A DNA stretch of 64,000 nt from Diadema setosum. Its lineage: Eukaryota; Echinodermata; Echinoidea; Diadematoida; Diadematidae. Positions within the stretch are counted from its first letter, which is position 1, and every line of letters begins with the position of its first letter. The notes beneath the pieces are model-generated. The model had not been told where the DNA came from, did not search any database, and saw only the letters and a program-made list of their open reading frames with translations. The position numbers and the translations under genes are program-made. The stretch is taken from assembly GCF_964275005.1 (NCBI RefSeq), contig NC_092700.1, forward strand, positions 15,966,617 to 16,030,616, read 5' to 3'. This document shows positions 11,291-22,554 of the stretch, piece after piece.

Positions 11291-12837
11291 GCATTTTAGT
11301 CACCGATCCATTTCATGTACCACAAATCGCAATTAATGTCTTATCATACAATTCCCATTTCTTTTTTAATACAAATTCAAAGGTAAAATTAGTTTGGTGT
11401 TTGTTTTTTTTTTTTTTGATTTTCTGTCTGTAGTGAATGATTTTCTTCTCTCAATTTTCCCAATACATTTATCCCCTTCTTTGTCCTCTGAACTTGCTTC
11501 TATCTCTGCTTCTATCTAGGTATTTTCACTTTATGTCTCCTCAGCAATATTGTATTAACGTTTTACATATGTGTTTTTTACTTCCTTAAGTTAAACATAA
11601 GGGAGAAAAAGAAAAGAAAAACAAAATGAAACAAAATAAAACCGTTATCCTTTAACACTCAAGTGATGTGCTTATCGATAGCAGTCTCCTCGAAATGCGC
11701 ACCCTTTAAGATACGATGAAATTATGTGCGTACATTAAACTTATTCATTCTGAGTATTTTTATTCATATACGGGTGAGAAATTTGATGATTTGATCATTA
11801 TTTATTGTTTTGTATAAGTGGAGAAACAAATCAAAATGGAAGTGAAACCGAAACATTCTATATCATCATATAAAGCTACATCATGTATAGATAAACACTT
11901 TCCTTTACGTGGAAATGCAAACACAACTGAAATATATAAATAACTTTTTTCTTGGGCGCTATACAATCAAAACGTGGTTTCTAATCGGGATGTGTACAAT
12001 TCATCTTTACTATCATTTAAAGATTTATGCAATGCAGAATATGATATTTCAGAGGAGTGACGACAGGCGCATATTTCATTTCGCCTTATGTTGCGATTAT
12101 CTCAAACAGTAAGTGGTACAGATACAGTTGGACCTTTACACGTACTCGTGGGGGTAGGATCACGAAAGAGACTCCTTTGTTTAGCTTGCCAAAAAAAAAA
12201 AAAAAAAAACTATTGTATACGTGTAGATTGTCTGTGTAAAGGCCCTTGTTGTTAAACAAGTAGGTGCTTTGTTATCACATGTGAGATTTTATTCAATTGT
12301 ATGCTATTTTTTGTTTCTCCGTTCCTTTTTGTCATTCGATTTGTACTCATGTTTATACTCTCACACACTGTATTGCCTTTAATATCTTTGTGCATTTATA
12401 TATAATCTACCAGTATTGTATTCACAAGTCTGTCAAACTGTTCTTTGCGGTCTGTTTGTTTGTACTTTTACAACCAAAGAGATGTTCCAAGGAGTTGATG
12501 AAATCCAAGTAATCATATTTTCATTATTTACATAGATATCTGCCACCTTAATTCTTGCATCGTAATCAAGCACCATGACACTGTGTAGCACTTTGCTAAA
12601 AGCATATCTTGAAGTTTTGACATCGTTGTTCCAGAGAAACATGAACCATGATTTACCAAATTAGACTCAACAAAGCTATTTTTGCATTACGTTAACAGTG
12701 CACTCATTTGCAAACTGTTCCAAACTGGATGAACTCCTCATCAATAGAGGAACCAATAAAAGCAATATGTAAAGTGATTGCATGTTTCTATACACAGTCA
12801 TTTCTAATGCAACATGAAATTTTCAAGTCAGAACATT
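11291..12837. other. Spacer downstream of locus B
   Basis: AT-rich spacer with T, A and AT tracts (for example 11405-11418, 12191-12209). The stretch 11400-11560 matches the 3' spacers of other units (TCTCAATTTTCCCAATACATTTATCC; also near 29450). Short open frames here lack domains and are not conserved. I see no gene. Confidence 0.45.
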
Positions 12838-14244
12838 TTATGAAATATCCACATTGTAAATTGTCGAGTCTGTGTTACCTGCTACATTTTCACTGAACAA
12901 GGAGGTTCTCTGAGAAGAGCTTTTGGTTGATTTGAATAATTCCCCTATCGCCTTCCGGAATACGGGATTCCGAATCGTGTAAATGACAGGATTTGCACAA
13001 GAATTACAAAAAGCTAGAACATTTAGAGCAGAATCTATAGGGCTGAACACATATGAAGTTGGCACGAAACCAAGATTGTTCAAGAGATATCCCGTCTGCA
13101 CTGGTGTCAATGAGATGAGATAAACGACGACAACAAGAAAAAGAATCTTGAGGACACTTTTCCTTGCCACAAGATACTTAGCTGACGGCTTTGAGTTATT
13201 GCAGTATGGATCTTCTCCTAACCTCCGGCGGGATTGTCGATGGAGCACCAGTGCCGTGGCAGCCTGGGCTACAAGCATGATGATGGCCGGTATGACAAAC
13301 TGAACGATGAAAAAAATACAGCCACTCATATTCTGGGAAAGTCGTGAATGAAACCTGTCATAGCACTTTCCGCCATTGGCACTAACCACAAAGAATATGT
13401 AAAGATTTAACAAAAACGCCACCAGCCATGCCATGGCAACAACTTTGCCAACTCTCTGCCGTGTTACGAGGAGCTTGAAATGAAGAGGATGGGCAATCGC
13501 AATGTATCTCTCTATTGGAATCATGGTCAGAATGAAAATGGATGCACCCATTGAAACCCACCTTAACACAGTAGTATAAATCAACTTGCAGTAGACATCC
13601 CCTAGCCATGTTCCAGGAACGCTGATTGGCGTGGGCAGTGGGACCATGAACACTGACGTCAAGAAATCCGCAACGGCCAGAGCACCGATCAGAGCATCAG
13701 TCGACCGGCAAGTGCGGCGCCTTTGGAATAACACTAGGATCACAGTCAGGTTTCCCACTATTCCGAGAAGAGACATTGCTAGTTGCGGAATCGTCACCCA
13801 TGTCCATGCGACTGACTGCCACTTCCAAAGCGGTTGAGGGACTGCATGTTCTTCCTCATTTTGCGCATTTGAATTCAGTGTATCAATCCCTGCAACGTCT
13901 GTATAGACTTCTCCCAGATTTTTAGAGCTGTTTTCAAAAAAATCTTTTGGAAGGGATGTCTCCATTTGAACGGACATATTGGGGTGCGGGGTTGTTTCGA
14001 TATGAAAATATCTTTGTTCGAAATGAGTAGAAACTGGTTCATTGGTTGAAGCTTGCGTATGTGTGGTGTTATTGCGTTCGGGGACCTCAATATCTGAATG
14101 ACTTTCAACACTGAAAACTGATACCTCCGTAGTATTTGGGACAAATTGATCAAGAGCTGCTGTGCTGACCGGTTGTGTTGAAACTGTGAGATGAATGGTT
14201 CTTGATAGGATGAGAACAATCGTTCGAGTTGTGATTATCCTCAT
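12838..14244 (-). CDS. Receptor locus B, intact rhodopsin-class GPCR, 468 aa
   Basis: Predicted plasma-membrane seven-helix receptor. Residues 1-24 form a weak hydrophobic leader (TIVLILSRTIHLTV). About 25-145 is a Ser/Thr-rich ectodomain with NTT, NMS and NSS sequons, ending WKWQSVAWTWVTIPQ. TM1 lies near 148-173 (N165 in GNLTV), TM2 184-204 (D193), TM3 216-246 (C219; ERY 245-247 then IAIAHPLHF), TM4 264-287, ECL2 Cys294, TM5 307-334, TM6 362-388, TM7 402-424 (NPVIY 418-422). The tail ends in TIYNVDIS. One oddity: TM6 reads ISLTP where the paralogs have ISWTP, so the toggle Trp is replaced by Leu. The start is set by the conserved MRI leader 16 nt after the acceptor (exon 2 from 14260). The first exon is at 16540. 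Ligand unknown. It could act in chemosensation, as other expanded receptor arrays do. Confidence 0.9.
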   Translation of the reverse strand: MRIITTRTIVLILSRTIHLTVSTQPVSTAALDQFVPNTTEVSVFSVESHSDIEVPERNNTTHTQASTNEPVSTHFEQRYFHIETTPHPNMSVQMETSLPKDFFENSSKNLGEVYTDVAGIDTLNSNAQNEEEHAVPQPLWKWQSVAWTWVTIPQLAMSLLGIVGNLTVILVLFQRRRTCRSTDALIGALAVADFLTSVFMVPLPTPISVPGTWLGDVYCKLIYTTVLRWVSMGASIFILTMIPIERYIAIAHPLHFKLLVTRQRVGKVVAMAWLVAFLLNLYIFFVVSANGGKCYDRFHSRLSQNMSGCIFFIVQFVIPAIIMLVAQAATALVLHRQSRRRLGEDPYCNNSKPSAKYLVARKSVLKILFLVVVVYLISLTPVQTGYLLNNLGFVPTSYVFSPIDSALNVLAFCNSCANPVIYTIRNPVFRKAIGELFKSTKSSSQRTSLFSENVAGNTDSTIYNVDIS

Positions 14245-14260
14245 TTTTCCTGTCCTTCTC

Positions 14261-15016
14261 CTGTAAAGAGTATAACATCGTCAAATAAATACAAGCAGTC
14301 CTAATCTAAAAAACAACAACAACAATTCATTAAAGAATATTTCAAAATCAGGTGGTATCACGTCAATGCCTAAACATTGTGTTTTGCCTCACGGACAGAT
14401 TACAACCATTTTTTTTTTCTTTAACGAAATCACTGTGAAAGAGAACCTTAAAAACTAAACAATGATTGCCATTTGGGAAATTGGTTGCAAATCATGACAT
14501 GATAAGTATCTAATAACCAACGAGCGGGTTACTGGCGAGGTCATGATACACACCCTATCCACTTATAATAATTATGTATATGGGGTTACAACCAATATCA
14601 CCCTTTCCTGAAAGTAGGTTCAACTTCTCTGCCACGTGCTCTCCAGCTGCAGTGATTGTAAGAGGAGGAAGCAAAGGGTTAATATCGAAGTGAGAACAAA
14701 ATAGTATTTGATTATCGTAAACGTTAATGTAGTTGTAATAAGCTACAATGCTTATGAACATTTTTACAAAGAAAGCAGAACAATTCAGATTTCACTTTTT
14801 CCTAGCTCTATTTCATTTAAGTTTTAGATTTTGTTTTATTTTGTGGTAATCAGTTACTTTAACATAATAGATGTAATAAGCTAACCCTTGATAACCAATA
14901 GTACACCCAAGTCGTAAAACATTCTAACAGAATGTATCATAACTTTTTTTTTATTCTTTGGTAATCAAACAAATTAGTACATTCCAAATACCAGTTTGAG
15001 AAGCAAGACGCACTAA
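14261..15016 (-). other. Intron B, 3' part
   Basis: Closely parallels intron A: TATCACGTCAATGCCTAAA near 14355 and the ACCAATATCACCCTTTCCTG block at 14589-14608. It shows that A and B derive from one duplication including introns. No coding content. Confidence 0.65.
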
Positions 15017-16402
15017 TATAGGGTTTCCCGGCCAATTTCGCACTTTTGCCAGTCCAATTCTTTATTGCTGAATTCAATTTCGCAAATTTTAGCGTAGATG
15101 ACATGTGCCGTATTTCAATTTTATGATCTCTTCATTCAAATTCATTTTGGACCATTCAAATTACACTTAATCTCATTCTGATTAACACTCTCCATCTCAA
15201 TTCGTAAAACAAGCACCATTTCGTTATTCGTTCATTCAGTTTAGAATGATATGGTCACATGATCACGTATATGCTGCACTCGTTTATTCAAATTCATTTT
15301 GTGCATCCAATCTAACATCTTTTGCAGTCAATTTAGCACACATGTTTATGCTTTGGTTCTTTCTTTATTTTATACAACATATTGTTGTTTTGTAAGCATC
15401 ATTACACTTCATAGTTTCGTACTTATTTTGGAGATTTTGGCAACACCTTTTTTCAACGTGCTTATTTGGTCTCCCAGTCCGAAGTGCATGTGGCCACAAC
15501 GTATCTAGCCGTTGAGCGTTCTATTCCGAGTGTGTTGGCCAGTTCTAGGAAATCAAGGTTATGATCATTAAATGAAGAGTTTGTTTGCAAAAACCGATAA
15601 GTCCATTTTTGACGATTTTGAAGTACGGTCTCTGTCATAAACTACAAAATGATACCTTTTAAATAATATATTGTTCACTACATATAAAGGTATATTTTTG
15701 AAGTTATGGTCAAAAGAAGCAAAAATTTTCTTGTTATTCTCTTTATTTTTCTTGACCTTTAATCGCAAATATCTCCATTTGGCAAATATGGACTTATCGG
15801 TTTTTGCAAACAAACTCTTCAAATGTTCCTATAATTCTTTCTCACATGTCTGTTGAAATATACGTCTGTATCTAACTTGTGCTGTCATGACTGTAAGAAG
15901 ATGAAGTTAATCTGTAGTATTGGTACATGTACGCCTATATGTACGAAAGAAAAGGGGATTCACAGAACAACAAATTCAAGCTATATCGGGTCAAAAGAAA
16001 ATGATACTTTTACTGTTTAACAGTGTGTGGATGAAACGAAAAATTCTCGTAGAAATGCATACATTTGAATGTTCTCACCTGTTCAAAAAAGAAATAACAT
16101 GATGTTAAATTTGAATGAAAATTGAATTTGATTGCCCATCCGCAAAATCGAATGACTCAAGTACCCTTTTCGGCGAGTGGTGGCGAATTCGAGTTAACGT
16201 AGAGTACCAGCCAATTTGAATGCCCTTTTTAAGAATTTGAAAACCACATGTGCAAATTCCATTGATCGAAATGCTAAACTGAACACACAAGTTGCAATTT
16301 TGCATGACAGACTATGCGATAACGAGGGTTTTTTCCTAAATTGAATGAACATTCTATCAAATGGACTGACAAAAGTGCGAAATTGGCCGGGAAAACCTAT
16401 AG
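15017..16402. mobile_element. 1.4-kb DNA transposon with about 38-bp TIRs in intron B
   Basis: The left terminus TATAGGG then TTTCCCGGCCAATTTCGCAC at 15017-15055 is mirrored at 16362-16402 (GTGCGAAATTGGCCGGGAAA then ACCTATA). Flanks and the matching site in intron A fit insertion at a TA dinucleotide. The interior has no transposase. It is rich in ATTCAAATT words and hosts a nested hairpin at 15570-15826. Non-autonomous and probably Tc1/mariner-like on target site alone. Confidence 0.8.
15570..15826. mobile_element. Nested MITE with 36-bp terminal inverted repeats
   Basis: GAAGAGTTTGTTTGCAAAAA and CCGATAAGTCC at the left (15570-15608) are mirrored by GGACTTATCGG and TTTTTGCAAACAAACTCTTC at the right (15788-15823). 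The 84-codon open frame that spans it simply reads the two arms and is not a protein gene. Confidence 0.8.
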
Positions 16403-16539
16403 TACGATCGTACTATGACGTGATAATAACAAAGAAATAAATGTAAGGTAGTCTTGGTAGCTATGAAATATTCTCCTCCCATTTTGTGTAGAGTCAGTGT
16501 TCTATTGCGGGCTTGCACAAATCAAGTAGAAAACCTTAC

Positions 16540-16768
16540 CACAAGCAGCTGAAATCATGAGCATAGATTGACAGCAATATCACCGGATCACGTACATCCG
16601 CACCTCGCAGAAATGATACGTTCGAACAGCATGCTTTTGACTTAAGTAGCCGGCATCAAATTATGCGCATGAGCAGATCATGGGTTGAATTCAGCCAATA
16701 AGATCATACACCAAACATAATTTGACATAGTACTCTTACACATTCATACGCACATACACATACACATA
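16540..16768 (-). promoter_or_regulatory. Promoter and untranslated first exon of locus B
   Basis: CA-rich tract (16738-16768); inverted CCAAT box (16695-16699); NRF1-like TGCGCATGAGCA (16664-16675); CTTAAG near 16640; leader GGTGCGGATGTACGTGATCC with uATG at 16597 giving a five-codon uORF (M-Y-V-I-R-stop); donor GTAAGG with the exon ending at 16540. It is nearly identical to the module of locus A. Confidence 0.75.
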
Positions 16769-17814
16769 CCATGCAAACATTGCAGCACCGCATGCAAGAA
16801 CAAAATAACACGTGCACGCTATAGAGCCGCAAAGCCTCCGACAAAATTAACAATCATGAACGTAGACATTATATCCAATCATTACATTCATCTGCACTAT
16901 TATATACAAGTAAAACCAGTAAAACACTTACAAAAATACATCACTGGGTTCATCAGGGATAAGACGTGATGATGTTAATTGAGTTGGATATTTGTAGGAG
17001 CATACATCATCTTCATTTTATTAGATTCCTGAGATACATACAATATATTTCATTTTTTTAAATCTTATTTGTAATGCCATTGATCAAGAAAAGTATTTTA
17101 CTCTTAAGCAATTTAATAATCTTCGCGTTACCAAAATTCTGCTTGTTCTCGCTCAGCTGAATGAAAGTCAATAATCACAATTATAGATTTTCTTCAACTT
17201 CAGTAGTTTCCTATTTTGAAAAGTGGCCATTTGTTAACATTCATTCATGATTGACTCACGATTTAAGTGAAATCTACTTAAAAAAGTGATCCAGAAACGC
17301 ACTTTGATGGAGTTTGCGTACAAGATGACGTGTAACAGTGATTTTGCTTGTTTTCACTCTACTGAATAAAAGTCTATGATCAAAATTATACATTTTCCTG
17401 AACTGTCGATGACGTCATTGTTTCTTATTTTCAATAGTGGTCTGTAGTTAACACTATTCATGAATGACTTATGCTCTAAGTAAAGCTTGTTAAAAACAAT
17501 GACTAAGAAACACGCTTTGATAGAGTCTATCAAGTTGAAGATGATGTGTACCGATGATTTTAATGACAGATTCTAATGCAGTGTCAAAGGCCACCACAGT
17601 CTTGCATTAGAAATTTAGGGGCTAAATAAATAGTTGTGGTAAACATGTATCAAAATGAATGTGTGTTAATCTTTTAATGGGTTCTCGTTTTGCTTACATC
17701 ATATACAAGAGAAATGCACATTTTCTTTCTTTATACTCACTCACCAATAGAGAACATGACCATACTAGTATATGCTAAACAATTCGATCAAAAGTCTAGT
17801 GTTAATTTCTCGGG
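16769..17814. other. Upstream spacer with tandem duplication and CRE-like octamer
   Basis: The block 17140-17340 is repeated as 17345-17560 (about 205-bp period; each has TTGTTCTC/TTTTCACT..., GAATAAAAGTC, CACTTTGATGGAGT-like and GATGTGTACCG-like words). A third weak copy lies near 18240-18340. TGACGTCA is at 17410-17417. At 17690-17815 the sequence resembles the pre-tail part of the spacer LINE. No gene. Confidence 0.5.
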
Positions 17815-17960
17815 GTATCGAAGAAATCTTCAACTGTAGAAGTCTTTAAATCACGCCTCAAAACATATCTTTTCCTTTAACTGTCTATTATCATCAAGTA
17901 CATCAGAGGCTTTTGCAGCACAGAAAATATATGTCTTTAGGTTTTGCGCTTTAGATTGAT
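17815..17960 (+). mobile_element. LINE 3'-end fragment
   Basis: The frame STVEVFKSRLKTYLFL-stop at about 17832-17881 is the typical C-terminus of CR1/L2/Rex-type reverse transcriptases, followed by a short GCGCTTTAGATTGATAAAG-like 3' end. This tail differs from the other spacer LINE, so a second element seems fused here to the unit's older LINE relic. Confidence 0.65.
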
Positions 17961-19033
17961 AAAGTGATTGAAAACTTGAAAACCAGTTGAACACTCACAA
18001 GAATACATCACTGGGTACATCAATCATGACACATAATGATGTTGCCTTTTGCATGAGATAGATATTTGATCTAACTAATGATCTTCATTTCTTTTGATTT
18101 CTAGCAAGAGGCATTCATACTTTCTAATGCTTTCTTTTTCTCTTATTTTTAACGTCATCGATCATTAAGGAATTTAACCTTTAGGAAATGTTATGAAACA
18201 TTGCCTTACTGATACTCAGTCAAATACTCATCAAAGTTTATGATCAATTTTCTTAAACTGCCGATGATGTCATAATTTCATCTTTTCTAAGTTGTCCTTT
18301 GCTAGCATTCATGATTAACTCAAAAATTCACGATTCAGGGAACAAAAAAATGTTATCCTAAAGTCAAGCAAAGTCCGTATTTATCAAACTGTCGCATCTG
18401 CATGTGCATATGTGTAAATACGAAAAGATATAATTGTATATGTCCATACGTATATTATACACGTCATCATATCTATTTTTATGAAAACAGTATCTATGTT
18501 TTAATGTAAAATTATTTAACATTATATAAGTGGAGAAATAAAACAGACTGAAACTGCACGTTTCAGTGTGGGATATAAGTAAACAAGACTGTGGGATATA
18601 AGTAAACAAGACTGAAAGATATGAATTACCTGGGCACTATACCTAATATTTCACAATGTTTCATGATCCACAATTCTGCCGTTTCCCCCTGCATCATCAT
18701 AAGACACTATGACACGGTGTAGCACTTTGCTGAAAGCGCACTTCCATGTTATTTCCTCATTGTTGGGAGAAATCGTGAACTGTGCTTTGATAATAGCCTT
18801 AGAACCTGCCAAAAGTATCCAAATAAAAAAGAAGTCATGTAATAACTATACATCTACTTCTTGATCTAATGAATTACTTCAGTTGGCTAAAACAACAGGA
18901 TGTGAATAAATAAAATGAATTTGTGACGCCATACATAGGTCTTTCAAATACAACGTTAAAGTTTCAAGTCTCCCCCCCCCCCCCAAAAAAAAAAAGAAAT
19001 AGAAAATTCCCTAGATATCCACATTGTAAACGG
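17961..19033. other. Spacer downstream of locus C
   Basis: Contains upstream-type block fragments (18000-18340), a short direct repeat (GTGGGATATAAGTAAACAAGACTG at about 18568 and 18592) and C/A homopolymers at 18973-18998. The stretch 18670-18800 (TGACACGGTGTAGCACTTTG) resembles 12570-12600 downstream of B. No gene recognised. Confidence 0.45.
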
Positions 19034-20407
19034 TTAAATCTGTATTGTTAATTTTTCGCTAAACAGGGCACTTTTTTGCGATGCGCTTGTGGTTGATTTG
19101 AATAATTCTCCTATAGCCTTACGGAAGGCAGGATACTGTATAGCGTAAATGAAGGGATTTGCGCAAGAATTGCAGAAGGCTAGGACATTTAAAGCGAAAT
19201 ATAGAGGGCTATACAAATAAGCCGCTGGCACAAAACGAAGATTATGCAAGAGATATGCCGTCTGTGTCGGTGTCCACGAGATGAGAAAAACGATGACAAC
19301 AAGGAACAGAATCTTGAGAACACTTTTCCTAGCCACGAGGTACCTAGTTGCAGAGTTTGAGTTACTGCCATTTGAATTGTCTCCAAGCCTCCATCGGGAT
19401 TGTCGATGCAGCACCAGTGCGGTTAGAGCCTGAGCTACAATCATGATGAAAGCAGGTATCAGAAACTGAATGAGGAAAACCATGCATCCTGTCATAATTT
19501 GCGAAAGACGTGAATGAAACGTTTCAAAGCACGTGTCGTTCTTGGCGCGAACCACAAAGAATATGAAAAGGTTTACCGAAAATGCAGCAAGCCATGTCAA
19601 GGCAACAGCTTTGCCAACTCTCTGCCGTGTAACAAGACGCTTAAAATGAAGAGGGTGGGCAATCGCAATGTATCTCTCTATTGGAATCAAGGTCAGAATG
19701 AAGACGGAGGCACCCACTGAAACCCACATTAACACAGCAGAATAAATCAACTTGCAGTAGATATCTCCTAGCCATGTTCCAGGTACGCTGAGTGGCGTAG
19801 GCAACGGGATCATGAACACTGACGTCAAGAAATCCGCGACGGCCAGAGCACCGATCAGTACATCAGTCGACCTGCAGGTGTGGCGCCTTTGGAATAACAC
19901 CAGAATCACCGTCAGGTTTCCCACTATTCCTAGAATGGACATTGCTAGTTGTAGAATCGTCACCCATGTCCATGTAACTGACTGCCACTTCCAAAGCGGT
20001 TGGGGAATGACAGGTTTTCCCTTATTTTGTCCAACAAAATTCGTTGGACTAATTTCCTCTGTATAGATTTCTGTCAGATTTTTAAGGTTAATATTAATAG
20101 TACTGGAATCCTTTAGCTGAAATGTCCTTGTTTGAACGGGTTTGGCGTGTTGCGAGGTTGTTTCGATACGCAAATAGCTCTGTTCAAACTGAGTAGAACC
20201 TGGATCATTGACTAAAGCTTGCGTATATAAGGAATAACTACCGTCAGTGCCGTCGATGTCTGAATGACTTCCAAAGTTGACAACTGATACCTCAAAAATG
20301 TTCGCGGGAGAATGTTAAAAAGCTTGGGTGTTGGGCGGTTGTGATGTGACTGTCAAATTGACCCTTCCTGCAGATATGATGAGAACGATGATTGTCCTTA
20401 TCCTCAT
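19034..20407 (-). pseudogene. Receptor locus C, full-length GPCR with an in-frame stop and shifted tail
   Basis: Reading from the conserved MRI start at 20407, codon 31 is TAA (20315-20317) where paralogs have Glu or Gln. The same frame is otherwise open to 19034, with TM1 (GNLTVILVLF), ERYIAIAHPLHF, ISWTPTQTAY, and NPFIY in place of NPVIY. At the end, FSEK runs into LTIQI-stop because the A-run has five As instead of six. One base over, the frame reads NNTDLTVYNVDI, the normal family tail. Translation from the internal ATG at 20173 would give a 379-residue receptor without a signal peptide. Exon 2 starts at 20423 after TTTACAG, and the first exon ends at 21634. It could be a young pseudogene, a polymorphic allele or a read-through gene. 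Confidence 0.82.
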
Positions 20408-20499
20408 TTTTGCTGTTCTCTCCCTGTAAAGATTATGATACTGCAAAATAAGATGAGGAGGTGAAATGCAAACTGTGTTATCAAAGATGTATCAAAAAG

Positions 20500-21016
20500 T
20501 ATTACCAAATAGAAGAGAAGAGCTGCGCGATTCACTTTAAATCGCTACCATAACACCTCAAGTGTCACCAAAATGCTACAAGAACTTGATTGGACCACTC
20601 TGGAACAGCGCAGAGAAAATGACAGGTTAATTATGATGTACAAAATACACAATAATCTTACTCCTCTTTCAGCACAGGACTATATTATCAAACAGGCTAC
20701 TCAGTTAACGAGAGCCTCGCAACCACACTCATATCAGGTACCGTATTCGAGAACTGAATCGCATCGCCATTCGTTCTTCCCAAGAACTGTAAGGAACTGG
20801 AATTCCCTGTCGTCAGACATTGTTTCTGCGCCATCTGTGGGATCATTTCGAAACCGTCTAACGGTTGATCACAGTGGCTAGTTGATTTCGTCAAATTTTC
20901 TATGTGCTTGTAAATATCTGTAAATAAATTGTATTATAATGTAAATAGCACCAGTCTGCAAGAATCTTCAGGCTATTGAAGGAGGCAGACTTAACCAGAA
21001 GAAGAAGAAGAATAAG
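20500..21016 (+). mobile_element. Non-LTR retrotransposon 3' fragment (reverse transcriptase C-terminus)
   Basis: From about 20521 the plus strand encodes RRAARFTLNRYHNTSSV, then LDWTTLEQRRENDRLIMMYK, then HSYQVPYSRTESHRHSFFPR and TVRNWNSLSSDIVSAPSVGS, ending at 20881. This is the highly typical C-terminal region of CR1/L2-type LINE reverse transcriptases. The catalytic core is missing, as in 5'-truncated insertions. A 3' UTR follows and ends in an AGAAGAAGAAGAAGA microsatellite tail (about 21000-21015). It sits in intron C, antisense to the receptor, less than 100 bp from the acceptor. Confidence 0.88.
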
Positions 21017-21627
21017 AGGATATCATGTATACGCCTGTAAGGCCCCGTTTATGACCAGATGACAAATCACTAGATTTTCTTTCTAAGAAACCATCACAAA
21101 AAGATTTTGTCATTTTTCGCAAAACAAAATGTGATTTCACTGCCATAAAAAAAAACTAATAAGATACTCTCTTGTGACGTGACATATATTCCCGTATATC
21201 TATCTTCGTGTTATCAGCTAAAATGATTATTACTATTGTTTTCACCCCTCTCTTAACTTCAGCAGATATTTAGGAGTATGTCAAATTTATGATTTTCATT
21301 GTGGTGCTGCGCTATCTGGAATATCACATGTAATAAGTTACTCTAATTGACATAACAACAATACAATACTTTTATGCCTGATTTCCATCACTCCCTCTAC
21401 ACCAAAGGTATAGTTATTGACAAAAAAAAATAACATCTTTCCGGCTAGACGCCTGTTTAAGAAATTGAAAACAGTGATGATACGATCCTACTCTAATGAA
21501 AGGAAAAAAAACACCAACGAACCCATATTGCTTCTGGAAACTTGAAACTTTCAACCATGAAATATTCAATTCTCATTCTGTTCTAAGCCAGTATTCAATT
21601 TCCTGCTTGAGCAATTCAATTTCAAAA
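21017..21627 (-). other. Intron C, 5' part
   Basis: AT-rich intronic sequence with unit-type words (CAGTGATGATACGATCCTACT near 21472, also in other introns). No gene and no structured element recognised. Confidence 0.5.
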
Positions 21628-21633
21628 CCTTAC

Positions 21634-21852
21634 CCGAAGCAGCTGAACTCCTGATCACTGATTACTTGCAATATCAGCAATTCACGTATATCCGCACTTC
21701 GTTAGAATGATGTATTCGAAGTGAACGTATTTGGACTTTATAAGTAGTCGGCACGAAATTGTGCGCATGAGCAGCACACGGGTTGAATTCAGCCAATGAT
21801 ATCACACTCAAAACATAATGGGGCATAGTACTCTTACAAATACACACACACA
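21634..21852 (-). promoter_or_regulatory. Promoter and untranslated first exon of locus C
   Basis: CA tract (21838-21852); inverted CCAAT (21793-21797); NRF1-like TGCGCATGAGCA (21762-21773); TTATAAAG on the minus strand near 21738, where the other loci have CTTAAG; leader AAGTGCGGATATACGTGAAT in which the uATG has mutated to ATA; donor GTAAGG with exon end 21634. The promoter is intact although the coding exon is damaged. Confidence 0.72.
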
Positions 21853-22224
21853 CGCATATTATACACCCCAAGCACAATATTATAGCAACGCACTCAAGAA
21901 CAAAATTACTCGGGCAGCCTGGGTTACTGTAAAGCCTCCGACTAAATTGGCAATCATGAAAGTACACATTACACCCAATCATCATAGTTACCTGCATGAT
22001 TATGTATGTAGAACCTGAGCAATAAAAACACTCACAAGACTACATCACTGCGTACATCAGGTATAACAAGCGACAATGTGGCCTTTTATGTGAGGTATAT
22101 ATTTGTAGAGGCCTGTATGATCGTCATTTAATTTTATTACTCAAGGAGATACAGTATTTTTATACTTTCTTTTCGTTTTATTTGGAATGTGATGGATCAA
22201 TAAACCATTTAATATGAAAGCAAT

Positions 22225-22554
22225 TTAAAGGGGATGGCTAGTAACTGATCGGTGGGAATCGGTGGAAATGCTAGGGGATAGTTGTTCCCATCCTTGTGGG
22301 ATTCATTTAAGAGTACAGCATACATCTATTGTTCTGTGAAAATTATTTGCTTCAGAATGTGTCATATTCAAGTAGTTTGCAATTCAATGTTCCAGGTTAG
22401 GATGCCTGTACAGTGACGGGGCATTAAAGCGCACATTACTTGAGCTGATGAGACCGTTCTGCAGAAAATAATTTTCACACAAGAGATATATAATGTACTC
22501 GTAAATGAATCCCACAAAATTCCAACTGATCAGTTACTAGCCATCCCCTTTAAA
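22225..22554. mobile_element. Palindromic MITE, family 1, complete copy
   Basis: The left end TTAAAGGGGATGGCTAGTAA and right end TTACTAGCCATCCCCTTTAA are perfect inverted repeats, and the arms continue as imperfect inverted copies (CTATTGTTCTGTGAAAATTA against AATAATTTTCACACAAGAGA). The flanking or terminal TTAA suggests a TTAA-targeting superfamily such as piggyBac. Same family as 9544-9876, but at a different relative place in the unit, so an independent insertion. Confidence 0.82.
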
